A stretch of DNA of 43,566 nucleotides, taken from a virus. Where the stretch lies: IMG/VR virus record IMGVR_UViG_3300025280_000054, positions 1 to 43,566 of that record, one strand, 5' to 3'. The notes under the pieces were generated by a model. It was not told the DNA's origin, did no database searches, and worked only from the letters and a program-made list of their open reading frames with translations. Of this stretch, positions 6,159 through 14,768 are shown in pieces; the first letter of the stretch is position 1, and each line of letters starts with the position of its first letter. A program made the position numbers and the translations under genes.

Positions 6159-8455
6159 TGCCTAAGAAGAAAAAAGCAGACCAAATAAGAGAATTGTACA
6201 ATCTCTCTAATAACTGGACGAGAAGCCAGTGGGAGTATGTTAACCAGAAAGGGTATGAGTTTGCTCATGATGAGCAATTGTCTCGTAATGAGAAGACTTC
6301 TCTTCAAGACCAGGGGATGCCTACGTTTACAATTAACAGGATATTGCCTGTTGTTGAGATGTTGAACTTCTATGCTACTGCTAATAATCCCAGATGGCAG
6401 GCTATTGGTGTAGAGGGGAGTGATTCTGATGTTGCGGCAGTATTTTCAGATCTTTCTGATTATATCTGGCATCTTTCAGATGGTTCTGCACTTTATTCAA
6501 ATGCAATCAATGATGCTATCTGTAAATCTATAGGCTATATCCTTGTTACTGTTGATACAGACAAGGATAATGGAATGGGAGAGGTTATACTTCAGCAGCC
6601 AGAGCCTTTCGATATTTATGTGGATCCAAAGTCCAGGGATATGATGTTCAGGGATGCATCTTATGTTCTTATAAGAAAAGTTCTTCCTAAAAGTCATGTT
6701 GTAAAGCTTTTTCCTCAATATAAGAGGAAGATAAATAAAGCTTCATCATTAGATGGAGATCATTCCTTTTCAGAGAGAGCTATCGCAGATAGTGAGCAGA
6801 AATTATTCTTGAGTTCAGATTCTACTGCAGAGGATGTAGGAATAGATGCTACTGGACAGCAGGAACAAACATTAGAGCTGTTTGAGCTTTATGAAAAGAT
6901 AAAGATTTCCTATGTAAATGTATTTTACAGGATTCCTCCAAATAAGAAACAGTTGAAAGCTATTCAACAGCAAGTTCAGGTAAAGATGAAGGAAATGGCC
7001 GCTGAAATGCAGGTTGGTCTTATGGAACAAGACAAACAGATGCAGGAAGCTGTTAAATTAGGTAAGATGATTCCTGAAAGATATGAACTTGAGATGAAGA
7101 AAGCTCAGGATATGATGCAACAGCAGTTACAAGCTGCAGAGCAAGAATATATGAGCAGACTGCAGGCAGAAGCATCTAAGATTGAGAATAGGGTTATATC
7201 AGAAAAAGAATATAATATATTGCTTAAGGATAAAACTTTTCAGCAGTCTATAGTTGACAGTGTACAGTTTTATGGAACGAGGATAAGGCAGACAATATGT
7301 GCAGGAGATAAATTGCTGAGTGAAGTTGTCTATCCAGAAAATATAGTTGATTATCCATTGATTCCGTTTCACTATAAATGGACTGGAACTCCATATCCAA
7401 TATCTGCAGTTGCTCCTCTTGTAGGAAAGCAGAAAGAAATAAATAAGTCTCATCAGATAATGGTGCATAATGCATCTCTGGGTTCATCATTAAGATGGAT
7501 GTATGAGGAAGGATCAATAGATCCAGAACTGTGGGAGCAGTATTCCTCTTCGCCAGGAGCATTACTTCCAACAAGACCAGGATCTGAGCGTCCAACTCCT
7601 ATTATGCCAGCTCCATTGTCAAATGCGTTCTTCTCTATTGTTCAGCAGGGAAAAGCGGACATGGAATATCTGGCTGGGATTTATTCGTCAATGCAGGGAG
7701 ACACACAGCAACAGCATGAAACTTTCAGGGGGATGCTTGCATTGGATGAGTATGGGACCAGGAGAATTAAACAGTGGATGAAGCATTCTATAGAACCAGC
7801 TTTAAGACAGTTGGGGAAAGTTATTATGCAGATATCACAATCTGTATACTCAGCTAATAAAAGATTCAGGATTATACAACCATCAGCTATTCAGGAAGAG
7901 CGTCAGCAGGAGATTAATATTCCTATCTATAATGATATGGGACAGGCAATTGGAAAGTCAATGGACTATTCGGCTGCCAAGTTTGATGTCAGAATAGTGG
8001 CTGGTTCTACACTTCCAGTAAACAGGTGGGCGTATCTTGCTGAATTAAAAGAACTTCTGCAGTTTGGAGTTATAGATGATATAGCAGTTCTTGCTGAAAC
8101 TGATGTTCGGAATAAGGAACAGATAGCTAAGCGTAAGAGTTTATATGCTCAGTTACAGGGACAGTTAGGTCAATTGCAGGAAGCAATGAAGGACAAAGAC
8201 GGCACTATTGAGACTCTTGAGAGACAGTTAGTACAGGCTGGAATCAAGGGTAAAGTGATGCAAGCTGAAATGGAGATCACCAAAAAGAAAGAGGAAGTTA
8301 AAGGCGATCTAAAAGATTCTTACCGCTCAACAGAGGCAAAACAGAAACTTTTACAGAATGTAATGGTCAATCAGGTAGACGCTACAAAGAAAGATCTATC
8401 AAGAGAATTACAATTTGTAAAAAAAGATTTGCAGAGTGGTAATAAAAAGCAGTAA
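6158..8455 (+). CDS. portal protein
   Basis: Dodecameric ring at one capsid vertex through which DNA is packaged and ejected. The product (765 residues) has the order typical of P22-type podovirus portals: N-terminal wing with RILPVVEMLNFYATANNPRW, the segment SIGYILVTVDTD followed by QQPEPFDIYVDP, a long Gln/Met-rich helix at about residues 262-345, the clip/stem region near PYPISAVAPLVGKQ, and a long C-terminal coiled coil (about 655-765) that could form an internal barrel. It starts in a TAATG overlap with the interrupted small gene and is followed by the scaffold gene. Length and neighbours fit; the closest portal subfamily is inferred, not proven. Confidence 0.88.
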   Translation: MPKKKKADQIRELYNLSNNWTRSQWEYVNQKGYEFAHDEQLSRNEKTSLQDQGMPTFTINRILPVVEMLNFYATANNPRWQAIGVEGSDSDVAAVFSDLSDYIWHLSDGSALYSNAINDAICKSIGYILVTVDTDKDNGMGEVILQQPEPFDIYVDPKSRDMMFRDASYVLIRKVLPKSHVVKLFPQYKRKINKASSLDGDHSFSERAIADSEQKLFLSSDSTAEDVGIDATGQQEQTLELFELYEKIKISYVNVFYRIPPNKKQLKAIQQQVQVKMKEMAAEMQVGLMEQDKQMQEAVKLGKMIPERYELEMKKAQDMMQQQLQAAEQEYMSRLQAEASKIENRVISEKEYNILLKDKTFQQSIVDSVQFYGTRIRQTICAGDKLLSEVVYPENIVDYPLIPFHYKWTGTPYPISAVAPLVGKQKEINKSHQIMVHNASLGSSLRWMYEEGSIDPELWEQYSSSPGALLPTRPGSERPTPIMPAPLSNAFFSIVQQGKADMEYLAGIYSSMQGDTQQQHETFRGMLALDEYGTRRIKQWMKHSIEPALRQLGKVIMQISQSVYSANKRFRIIQPSAIQEERQQEINIPIYNDMGQAIGKSMDYSAAKFDVRIVAGSTLPVNRWAYLAELKELLQFGVIDDIAVLAETDVRNKEQIAKRKSLYAQLQGQLGQLQEAMKDKDGTIETLERQLVQAGIKGKVMQAEMEITKKKEEVKGDLKDSYRSTEAKQKLLQNVMVNQVDATKKDLSRELQFVKKDLQSGNKKQ

Positions 8456-8481
8456 CATTAAAATGAGTAAAGGTAATAAAA

Positions 8482-9366
8482 ATGGAAGAAACAGCAGGCA
8501 ACCCAGGAGTCCCTACAGCTGATGAAGTTGAAGCTGAGGTTCTTGGCTCCTCTGAGGACTTTTTTGAAGCTCTAGAAGAAGATGTAAATGGCGTAATTGC
8601 CGATAGTAACACTGAGGCAACCCAACAGAAAGTTGACACCGAACAGGTAACTCAACAGCAAACTGTTGGCTCCAACAATGTGGGTTGGGATGATGACGGT
8701 AATCCTTACAAGAAACGCTACCAAGACAGTAGCAGAGAAGCCGTTAAGCTGAGAGAGCAGTATAAAGAGGTTGAACCTTTTGTACCTGTTCTTGAAGCAA
8801 TGAAAAATGATAGCGGATTGGTTGAACATGTTCGTAACTATCTGGTAAATGGAGGTAATACTCCGAAGGGCGTACAGGAACAGTTGGGATTAGACGAAGA
8901 TTTTGTTTTTGATTCTCAAGAAGCAATGACAGATCCAGATTCTGATTCAGCAAAAGTTCTGAATGCTCAAGTAGATAAAGTTGTTCAGCATAGAGTAGGA
9001 CAGATATATCAGGCTGAAAAAGCTAATGCTGCAAAAGTGCAGCAGGAAGCTAAACGACAATCAATGGAAAGTGAATTCAAGGAAAAGAGAGGCATGAGTG
9101 ATGAACAGTTTTCTACATTTAAGGAAGCTGCACAAAATCATGTTCTTACACTTGACGATATTGACTATCTGTTGAATCGTGATCAGGCTAATGCAAATGT
9201 TGTCCAGTCTACAAAGAATGACATGCTTACCCAGATGAAGAATGTTAGGAACATACCGCCTACCGCTAGTGGAGCTAACAGCCAGGCCGAAGAGAAGAAT
9301 CCAGATAACGCAGTGTTTGATGGAATCTTAGGTCTGGATGGCGATTTAGACAACCTGTTCGGGTAA
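8482..9366 (+). CDS. capsid scaffold protein
   Basis: Position between portal and major capsid protein, plus composition, point to the internal assembly scaffold. Residues 1-60 are acidic and Thr/Gln-rich, the middle contains NPYKKRYQDSSREAVKLREQ followed by an amphipathic helix, and residues 165-220 are a charged coiled coil rich in Gln, Ala and Lys. The C-terminus is acidic and ends with DGDLDNLFG. The length (294) is ordinary for podovirus scaffolds. AAAGGT lies 8 bases before the ATG. An overlapping ATG at 8464 is in another frame and ends early, so it was not used. No protease motif is seen. Confidence 0.78.
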   Translation: MEETAGNPGVPTADEVEAEVLGSSEDFFEALEEDVNGVIADSNTEATQQKVDTEQVTQQQTVGSNNVGWDDDGNPYKKRYQDSSREAVKLREQYKEVEPFVPVLEAMKNDSGLVEHVRNYLVNGGNTPKGVQEQLGLDEDFVFDSQEAMTDPDSDSAKVLNAQVDKVVQHRVGQIYQAEKANAAKVQQEAKRQSMESEFKEKRGMSDEQFSTFKEAAQNHVLTLDDIDYLLNRDQANANVVQSTKNDMLTQMKNVRNIPPTASGANSQAEEKNPDNAVFDGILGLDGDLDNLFG

Positions 9367-9378
9367 ATTTAGTTTATA

Positions 9379-9393
9379 GAGCCATTTCGGCTT
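9379..9393 (+). promoter_or_regulatory. small hairpin in the capsid gene leader
   Basis: GAGCC (9379-9383) can pair with GGCTT (9389-9393) around a 5-base loop, 12 bases after the scaffold stop and ahead of the AGGAG of the capsid gene. Hairpins here may stabilise or process the abundant capsid mRNA, but the stem is short. Confidence 0.3.
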
Positions 9394-9426
9394 AAAGTTT
9401 ATTCGAGCTAAAAATAGGAGTTCGAT

Positions 9427-10989
9427 ATGTCTGATTTTTTATCGGTCATAACACCGAATACTGATCTTTCTGTATCGGATTTTGATGGGCGTGGCCCAGG
9501 TGACTCAAGTGGTTTAGCTACTGGAGATATACGTAGAAGGTATAACTTTGGTAGCCGAGTATCTGAATTGGCGATCCCTCAAGATCCGTTCTTTAGATTC
9601 GTAAGTAAGGTGGCAAAAAAAGCGACAGACGATCCTCAGTTTAAGTTTTCTGAGAAGCGTCCTTCGTATCATAAGCGTTATGCTTATGTTATAGGTCAAG
9701 TAGATGGTGGTGCAGATACATTTGTTGAGTCAACAATGCAACGATCAGATACAGGTGCGGCTGTGTCCGCAGTAGGTCAACCAATGAAGTTGTACATGGC
9801 TACTGACTATGATAATCGTGGTAACATACAGAATGTCTTCAATGAGAATACTAACAACTATGATGTTGGTGCTAGTAATACGAGGCCAAAGTTCTTTTTA
9901 CCTGGACAGTTAGTTAAGGTTCCTGGTAAAGCTAGTGCAACAGGTACTGGTACTTCAGGGTATCAGATTATCAGAGTAGATACTGTTACTGATAGTCTTT
10001 CCAAGACTGCTGCTAGTGTTTCAATGGAGTGTGTAGCTATTGAAGGATCTCTTGTCAAATATGACAGTGGTGCTTTAGAGTTTTCATCTTTCTATAATGA
10101 TACTCCATCTCCTGGTGGTGTTGGAACAGCAACTGATGATGATGCACAGGTATCAGATAGAGTGATACATAGTGAGTTAGAAGCTAATCGTTCTTATGTA
10201 ATAGGTAGCGCATTTGCCGAAGGTACTGGTTTTCCAGAGACTTGGGTGGATCAACCTTACTCATCTAATCATGGACTTACTCAAATTTGGAAGACTTCAA
10301 TGGCAATGACCAATACGGCCAGAGCTACAGTATTGAAGTTTGAACCAAATGAGTGGGCACGTGTTTGGAAGGAGAAGTTGATTGAGCACAAGTGGGATAT
10401 TGAAACATCATTACTATTTGGATCTCAGTATTCAGATGGTAGTAGTATCCAATATACTCAAGGTGCAGTAGACTACATTAGTAACTATGGTAACCAATTT
10501 AGTTTAGCTATTGCTACTAAGACTCAGGATGATTTTCTTGATGATCTTTCAAGTTATGTGGATCCAAGATACAATAATAGTCAAGCAACGGTATTCTTCT
10601 GTAGTACAGCAGTGTATAATTGGCTTCATAAGTTAAGTGGGTATTTTAAGAATAATCTTGAAGTATCTTCTAACTTAAGTGCTGATATGTCATTGACTGG
10701 CAAAAAGAAGGTCTTTGGTGTTGATATAAGTACAATCTCAACTGTGTATGGTGATATGCAGGTTGCACGAAATGTTCATCTTGATGGTACAAGTATTAAA
10801 ATGCTTGGTATCAATATGAAGAACTGTGCTTACAGACCTTTAGTTGGTAATGGCATCAATCGTGATACTTCAGTCTACGTGGGAGTTCAAACTTTAGAGA
10901 ACTCTGGAGTCGACCGTAGAGTAGATCAAATCTTAACTGAAGCTGGCATGGAATGGTCAATGGCCGAATCCCATGCTATCTGGACATAA
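9427..10989 (+). CDS. major capsid protein
   Basis: Main shell subunit, expected to have the HK97 fold. It lies right after the scaffold gene, has a good AGGAG, is 520 residues long, and is followed by two small genes with perfect Shine-Dalgarno sites, as in most head modules. The sequence is a mixed alpha/beta protein with a conserved-looking N-arm (GDIRRRYNFGSRVSELAIPQ) and a C-terminal part with FGVDISTISTVYGDMQVARN, which resembles the ending of SU10/N4-type capsid proteins (strand, turn, then a helix after GMEWSMAESHAIW). The family assignment is inference from pattern; the role is secure from context. Confidence 0.87.
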   Translation: MSDFLSVITPNTDLSVSDFDGRGPGDSSGLATGDIRRRYNFGSRVSELAIPQDPFFRFVSKVAKKATDDPQFKFSEKRPSYHKRYAYVIGQVDGGADTFVESTMQRSDTGAAVSAVGQPMKLYMATDYDNRGNIQNVFNENTNNYDVGASNTRPKFFLPGQLVKVPGKASATGTGTSGYQIIRVDTVTDSLSKTAASVSMECVAIEGSLVKYDSGALEFSSFYNDTPSPGGVGTATDDDAQVSDRVIHSELEANRSYVIGSAFAEGTGFPETWVDQPYSSNHGLTQIWKTSMAMTNTARATVLKFEPNEWARVWKEKLIEHKWDIETSLLFGSQYSDGSSIQYTQGAVDYISNYGNQFSLAIATKTQDDFLDDLSSYVDPRYNNSQATVFFCSTAVYNWLHKLSGYFKNNLEVSSNLSADMSLTGKKKVFGVDISTISTVYGDMQVARNVHLDGTSIKMLGINMKNCAYRPLVGNGINRDTSVYVGVQTLENSGVDRRVDQILTEAGMEWSMAESHAIWT

Positions 10990-10995
10990 GGAGGT
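10988..10995 (+). promoter_or_regulatory. full Shine-Dalgarno site AAGGAGGT
   Basis: An eight-base match to the 16S anti-Shine-Dalgarno sequence, overlapping the capsid stop codon and 5 bases before the next ATG. It predicts high expression of the 171-residue capsid-associated protein and argues for a host with normal Shine-Dalgarno initiation. Confidence 0.8.
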
Positions 10996-11000
10996 AGACA

Positions 11001-11516
11001 ATGGCTAATTTAATGTATGGACAAAATAAGTTAGATAACTCACTATCTCAGAAATTGTTCGCTGAAGCTGGTACTGGGCGTGAACATGAAAATACAACAA
11101 CTGCTGCAGACCTATTCTCATATCAAATCCCAGCTAATACTCTAGAAAAGGGTGATATTGTGAGAATTAAGGTCTACTGTACAGTTGTTGATAGTAACAG
11201 CTCAGATACCTTAACACCTGTTCTTAACTTTGGAGGTACAGCTATTGCTACTGGCGTAGCTCTTGATGTTTCTGATAATGATGTAGTATATGCTTGGGCT
11301 GACGTTCATTGTACAGCAGCTGGTAGCAGTGGAACATGTACTGCAATCAGTGAAATCAGAACCGATGCTCTAGGAGCAACGGTTGTTATGGCTACAACAG
11401 CATTGACTTCTATGGACACAACAGGTCTTTTAGCTGTAGCTCTTAATGTTGACTGGAGCGTTGCTCATGCTGACAATGAAGTAAGAATCGATGCTGTAAG
11501 TATCGAGTTAGTGTAA
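11001..11516 (+). CDS. putative capsid decoration/head protein
   Basis: A 171-residue protein, beta-rich with small residues (Ala, Thr, Ser, Gly, Val) throughout and few charges, as in capsid decoration proteins and head fibres. Alternating hydrophobic strands are visible (DIVRIKVYCTVVDSN, DVVYAWADVHCTAAG, ATVVMATTALTS, EVRIDAVSIELV). It has a perfect ribosome site and lies directly after the capsid gene, so it is probably made in high amounts. Two or three Cys are present. It could equally be a minor head spike; no family is named with certainty. Confidence 0.6.
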   Translation: MANLMYGQNKLDNSLSQKLFAEAGTGREHENTTTAADLFSYQIPANTLEKGDIVRIKVYCTVVDSNSSDTLTPVLNFGGTAIATGVALDVSDNDVVYAWADVHCTAAGSSGTCTAISEIRTDALGATVVMATTALTSMDTTGLLAVALNVDWSVAHADNEVRIDAVSIELV

Positions 11517-11522
11517 GGAGGT
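11515..11522 (+). promoter_or_regulatory. full Shine-Dalgarno site AAGGAGGT
   Basis: Same eight-base site as the one after the capsid gene, here overlapping the previous stop and 5 bases before ATG 11528. Two consecutive perfect sites mark these two small proteins as highly translated. Confidence 0.8.
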
Positions 11523-11527
11523 AACTA

Positions 11528-11953
11528 ATGGCTAAGTTAGGTGGACAAGCTGGATATGGTAAAGGGCATTTTGTTGAAAATATATCAGCAGCAAAAACCC
11601 TTACTACTGGTGATAGTGGTAAAGTGTTTACCATAACTCAAAGTTCTGCGTTTGCAATATCGTTGCCAAAAGCAGCAGATGCTGGAGTAGGTTGGAATGC
11701 TAAATTCTTAATAACTACTGCTGGCAGTTTTGCAATTACGATAGAACCAGATAGTACTGAAGATACCTTAATAGGCATGGCTGTTTCTGCAGCAGGTTCT
11801 GAAGCAGCAGAGCAATCAGCAGAAAGTGGTGTTGATGTGCTTTCGTTTATTAACGGAGCAGCTGCTGGGGATTGGGTTGAATTATTATGTGATGGCAGCA
11901 ACTTTTATGTTTCTGGCATGATACATGATTCAGCTCATGTTACTATAGTATAA
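11528..11953 (+). CDS. putative small capsid-associated protein, 141 residues
   Basis: Beta-rich protein with motifs seen in phage head-fibre/decoration proteins: KTLTTGDSGKVFTITQSSAF, then AISLPKAADAGVGWNAKFLI and AGSFAITIEPDSTEDTLIGM, and a final WVELLCDGSNFYVSGM strand pair. This run of a slot for an undefined value, a strand and an aromatic close is common in small jelly-roll-like virion proteins. It is the last gene before the intrinsic terminator at 11998, closing the capsid transcript. Confidence 0.6.
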   Translation: MAKLGGQAGYGKGHFVENISAAKTLTTGDSGKVFTITQSSAFAISLPKAADAGVGWNAKFLITTAGSFAITIEPDSTEDTLIGMAVSAAGSEAAEQSAESGVDVLSFINGAAAGDWVELLCDGSNFYVSGMIHDSAHVTIV

Positions 11954-11997
11954 TCTGAAATTCGAGGTATAATAACTCGATATAAAGAGATAGATTT

Positions 11998-12060
11998 GAG
12001 AAGGCTACTTAGTGTAGTTTTTGCTTCCTTTCTGTTATATTGGTAGCCTTCTCTTTTCTT
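11998..12060 (+). terminator. intrinsic terminator after the capsid module
   Basis: GAGAAGGCTAC (11998-12008) pairs perfectly over 11 bp with GTAGCCTTCTC (12043-12053) and is followed by TTTTCTT. The loop is unusually long (34 bases). Its position between the capsid and tail genes fits a site that keeps head-protein mRNA in excess over tail mRNA, with partial read-through. Confidence 0.85.
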
Positions 12061-12071
12061 GAGCATAGAAT

Positions 12072-12995
12072 ATGGCAGATTTTCAATCACAAGTAATGGG
12101 ATTAACAGGTTTGACTATAGATGCTAGTTCTACTGCCCCTAGTCGATCTGAATTTTCTACATTTTTAAATGATGGTGTTATTGATGTTACTAGTAAGGTT
12201 GTCAAGTTAAGACCTCAGGATAGAAATGATTTTTCGAGGGTAAGTGCTGAGCAAACAGCTAATGCATCTTTAGATCTAAGTGGTGCTGATATTATTTCTG
12301 TTATAAGAGAGGATGGTGTTACCAGTGATAATTGGAGGCCATGCAGAGTAATATCTCCATCTTTACAACATATTGTAACAGATGTTGATAGTTTACATTT
12401 TTCATCAAAATTTTATCCAGCATATATGGTGGGAGATAATGGTTTGATTAGTGTATTTCCTGCTCCTGGCTCAAATCCTAATTCATTTAAGGTTTATTAT
12501 ATTAATAATTCACCTGAAGAAACAGATGGTACTGCATTAGATCATGCTAGTACAGGTATAAAATGGTTTCCAAATGACAAAGTATATCTTGTAGTAATCT
12601 ATGCAGCTATAAAATCTCTTGAAAGTGCAATGTCTGCAAAGAGTATTCCAACTGTATCAGGAGATGGTACAGCCCCTATTGAATTAACAGATGTATCTAT
12701 ATTAGATGATGATAATACTATTGATGTTCGTTTAGATCAAGGGGAAATAGATCAATGGTGGAGTACAACAGGACACTTTATAGAAGATGAGGAAGATACA
12801 GAATTAGCTATTGCACAGATACAAAAGATTACTGCTTATGTACAGGCATATCAAGCTCAACTTGCAGGTAATACTACAGATTATGGATGGATGCAGGCTA
12901 GGCATCAGATACTTTCTCAGCAGTATACTCAAACTTTTGTTATGATGGCTCCAACACCTCCTTCTCAGCCACAACAAAGAGCGGCTAGAAGATGA
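12072..12995 (+). CDS. probable head-tail adaptor / virion structural protein
   Basis: A 307-residue protein, first gene after the terminator. The N-terminal half (SEFSTFLNDGVIDVTSKVVKL, then beta-rich RVISPSLQH, VGDNGLISVFPAPG) resembles podovirus connector or gp6-like adaptor subunits: a helical start that docks under the portal and a beta sandwich. The C-terminal 70 residues are a Gln-rich helix (IAQIQKITAYVQAYQAQLAG) ending in Pro/Gln/Arg. It overlaps the next gene by ATGA. The ribosome site is weak (GAGCAT), so expression may be lower than that of the head proteins. Role inferred from order: capsid, adaptor, tail. Confidence 0.6.
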   Translation: MADFQSQVMGLTGLTIDASSTAPSRSEFSTFLNDGVIDVTSKVVKLRPQDRNDFSRVSAEQTANASLDLSGADIISVIREDGVTSDNWRPCRVISPSLQHIVTDVDSLHFSSKFYPAYMVGDNGLISVFPAPGSNPNSFKVYYINNSPEETDGTALDHASTGIKWFPNDKVYLVVIYAAIKSLESAMSAKSIPTVSGDGTAPIELTDVSILDDDNTIDVRLDQGEIDQWWSTTGHFIEDEEDTELAIAQIQKITAYVQAYQAQLAGNTTDYGWMQARHQILSQQYTQTFVMMAPTPPSQPQQRAARR

Positions 12996-13273
12996 AAGTA
13001 CAGGAAATAATGGAAAGAGCTGGTATTATGGATACTGGAAGAGCTGTAGCTTATATCAAGGATGCTCTTGAAGAGATGAATATGATCTCTGAAACTCATG
13101 TTACTACGGAAAGGATTGATATAACTAAAGATCAAAGGTTTTATAGCTTTCCAAAAGATATGATAAAGGTAATAGATATTAGGTGCAAGAATCATCTAAA
13201 TGTTGATGATGAATATAGGTCTATACCGAGAATGATCGGTGAACCTTTAAGAAAGGATGCAGATGGCAACTAG
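12992..13273 (+). CDS. adaptor-like protein, N-terminal part (93 residues)
   Basis: Starts in an ATGA overlap. The sequence MKVQEIMERAGIMDTGRAVA, then RIDITKDQRFYSFPKDMIKV and a YRSIPRMIGEP segment is the typical beginning of tail adaptor/tubular proteins, which in many phages continue without a break into a region like the start of the next frame (YYVKGNKIAIV). The stop overlaps the next gene's start by 11-17 bases. It may therefore be one domain of a protein that is split, or is joined to the next frame by a shift. Confidence 0.65.
   Translation: MKVQEIMERAGIMDTGRAVAYIKDALEEMNMISETHVTTERIDITKDQRFYSFPKDMIKVIDIRCKNHLNVDDEYRSIPRMIGEPLRKDADGN
13252..13257 (+). promoter_or_regulatory. Shine-Dalgarno site AAAGGA deciding a start
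   Basis: AAAGGA lies 5 bases before ATG 13263, which favours that start over ATG 13257 (which overlaps the site itself). It also gives a simple re-initiation explanation for the overlapping gene pair. Confidence 0.55.
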
Positions 13274-14330
13274 TAAAGAATATGCATATTATGTAAAGGG
13301 CAACAAGATTGCTATTGTCCAGAAGGATTGGACGTTTTCTGGTGGTCAGACTCTCTCACAACCAGGGCTGAATGATCTTGGATCTCAAGGTGCTTTATTA
13401 TGGAAAAGTCCGAAGGAGAGCATTACACATGGTCTAGAATTCCAATATGTGTATAGTCCTCAGTATATGGTCTCTTCCAATGCTGCAGTTGATGTAAATA
13501 AGTTTTATGTAAATGGATGGACAGTTATAGGTGGTTATTTAGCATTCTTAAGAGCAAGAAGATCCACTATAAGTAATTGGTCGTCATCCCCAGAAAGTAC
13601 AGTTACTTCAGGTTCTTCTGGAGATACAGGAGGACAATCTTTAGATTATATAGTGGTTGGGGGAAACTCTAGATGGAATGGATTACATAAAGTTCAAACA
13701 GCAGGTACTGAAGGTCAGCTTGTAACATATACTAAAGTACCTGAAACTTTACCTTATTGGGAAGATCAGAATGTAGATTTTAATACTAGTGAAGAAGTAT
13801 ATGGCAGAAGTGGTGGAAGTTTATATCTTGCTGATTATTTTTCTGCTGGTGATTATGTTTTTATATCAGGAAGTAATGATGAAGCTAATAATGGATTGTT
13901 TTCTATAGGTAGTGTTTCAACATCTGCAACTGCAGCATCAAGTAAATTAACACTTGGCACAAGATATGCAGTGGTTAATTCAGCTGATGCTACATCATAT
14001 TCTACTGGATTGGATAATGAATATTCTGCAGATGCAGCTTTAGTGGCTGAAAGTAGCCAGTCTGATATCAATATATATAAAGCATACAGAGATTTTTCAT
14101 ATGTACTTACAGATGTAAATGTTCTTAATGATGAAGCAGATGAACTAGATATACCAAGATACCTGGCTAATGCGGTTGTATACTATGTTAGAGCTAAGTA
14201 TGCAGAGGATGCTGGTCAGATCGATATGAAAGAATATTTTATGAGAGAATTTAGAAGAATAACAGAGAAACATCAATCAAGTAAGAGATGGGGAACATAT
14301 AGGGTCCAGGGTTTTAGTTTTTTACGATAA
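13263..14330 (+). CDS. tail adaptor/tubular-type structural protein, C-terminal part
   Basis: About 355 residues from the preferred start (an in-frame ATG lies 6 bases earlier). The N-terminus (EYAYYVKGNKIAIVQKDWTF) reads like the middle of an adaptor protein whose beginning is the previous gene. Further on is a Gly/Ser-rich beta region (TVTSGSSGDTGG; DYVFISGSNDEANNGLFSIG) that looks like an inserted outer domain. The C-terminal 60 residues (LDIPRYLANAVVYYVRAKYA, then a helix MKEYFMREFRRI) are the closing helices of such adaptors. Together with the 93-residue gene it probably makes the ring below the portal. The frame is closed by a stop at 13248, so the two genes cannot be one plain reading frame. 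Confidence 0.65.
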   Translation: MATSKEYAYYVKGNKIAIVQKDWTFSGGQTLSQPGLNDLGSQGALLWKSPKESITHGLEFQYVYSPQYMVSSNAAVDVNKFYVNGWTVIGGYLAFLRARRSTISNWSSSPESTVTSGSSGDTGGQSLDYIVVGGNSRWNGLHKVQTAGTEGQLVTYTKVPETLPYWEDQNVDFNTSEEVYGRSGGSLYLADYFSAGDYVFISGSNDEANNGLFSIGSVSTSATAASSKLTLGTRYAVVNSADATSYSTGLDNEYSADAALVAESSQSDINIYKAYRDFSYVLTDVNVLNDEADELDIPRYLANAVVYYVRAKYAEDAGQIDMKEYFMREFRRITEKHQSSKRWGTYRVQGFSFLR

Positions 14331-14357
14331 GATGATGTAAATTGAGAATTAATAACA

Positions 14358-14396
14358 AGTCTGTATAGGGAGCATTCTCGCCCCGCAAGACAGACT
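14358..14396. repeat. 7-bp inverted repeat before the 113-residue gene
   Basis: AGTCTGT (14358-14364) and ACAGACT (14390-14396) form a perfect stem with a 25-base, G/C-rich loop (GGGAGCATTCTCGCCCCG) that may fold further. No T-run follows, so this is not a standard terminator. It sits 6 bases before the AGGAG of the next gene and could control its translation or mark an mRNA processing site. Confidence 0.4.
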
Positions 14397-14415
14397 AAAA
14401 TAATAGGAGAATAGA

Positions 14416-14757
14416 ATGGCAAACCTACAAAAACACAGAGCACACGAATCTTTAAATACAGATACTGCTGCAGTTTGGGATTTAATAACAAATGTAACTG
14501 ATGCACCTGTATCTGGTGGTACACCAGAGAATATAGACGTTTCAGGATATCATACTCTTGGATTAACTCCAGCTGCTGAAATATACATACATTTTCATAA
14601 CACAAGTACAGCAACACTAGTCATAGCAGATGCTTTAAAACTTGCTAGTGGATTATCGTTTATCAAGATACCTAGAGGAATTGGCAATACAATCTATTTT
14701 AATTATTTAGCTACTGATGGTTCTTCTACTTGTGAACTACGTGTAGTGAAGATGTAG
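14416..14757 (+). CDS. small beta-rich virion protein, 113 residues
   Basis: Good AGGAG. The protein reads as two beta units (SGYHTLGLTPAAEIYIHFHN and TATLVIADALKLASGLSFIK, GIGNTIYFNYLATDGSSTCE) and resembles small phage head/tail decoration proteins. It sits just before the large fibre gene with an 11-base gap, so it may be a fibre-attachment or neck protein. Function not established. Confidence 0.6.
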   Translation: MANLQKHRAHESLNTDTAAVWDLITNVTDAPVSGGTPENIDVSGYHTLGLTPAAEIYIHFHNTSTATLVIADALKLASGLSFIKIPRGIGNTIYFNYLATDGSSTCELRVVKM

Positions 14758-14768
14758 GGGGTGATGAA

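Noticed and set aside
7248-7595. Minus-strand frame of 115 codons inside the portal gene
   Set aside because: Entirely inside a well supported plus-strand gene, no ribosome site, shadow-like composition.
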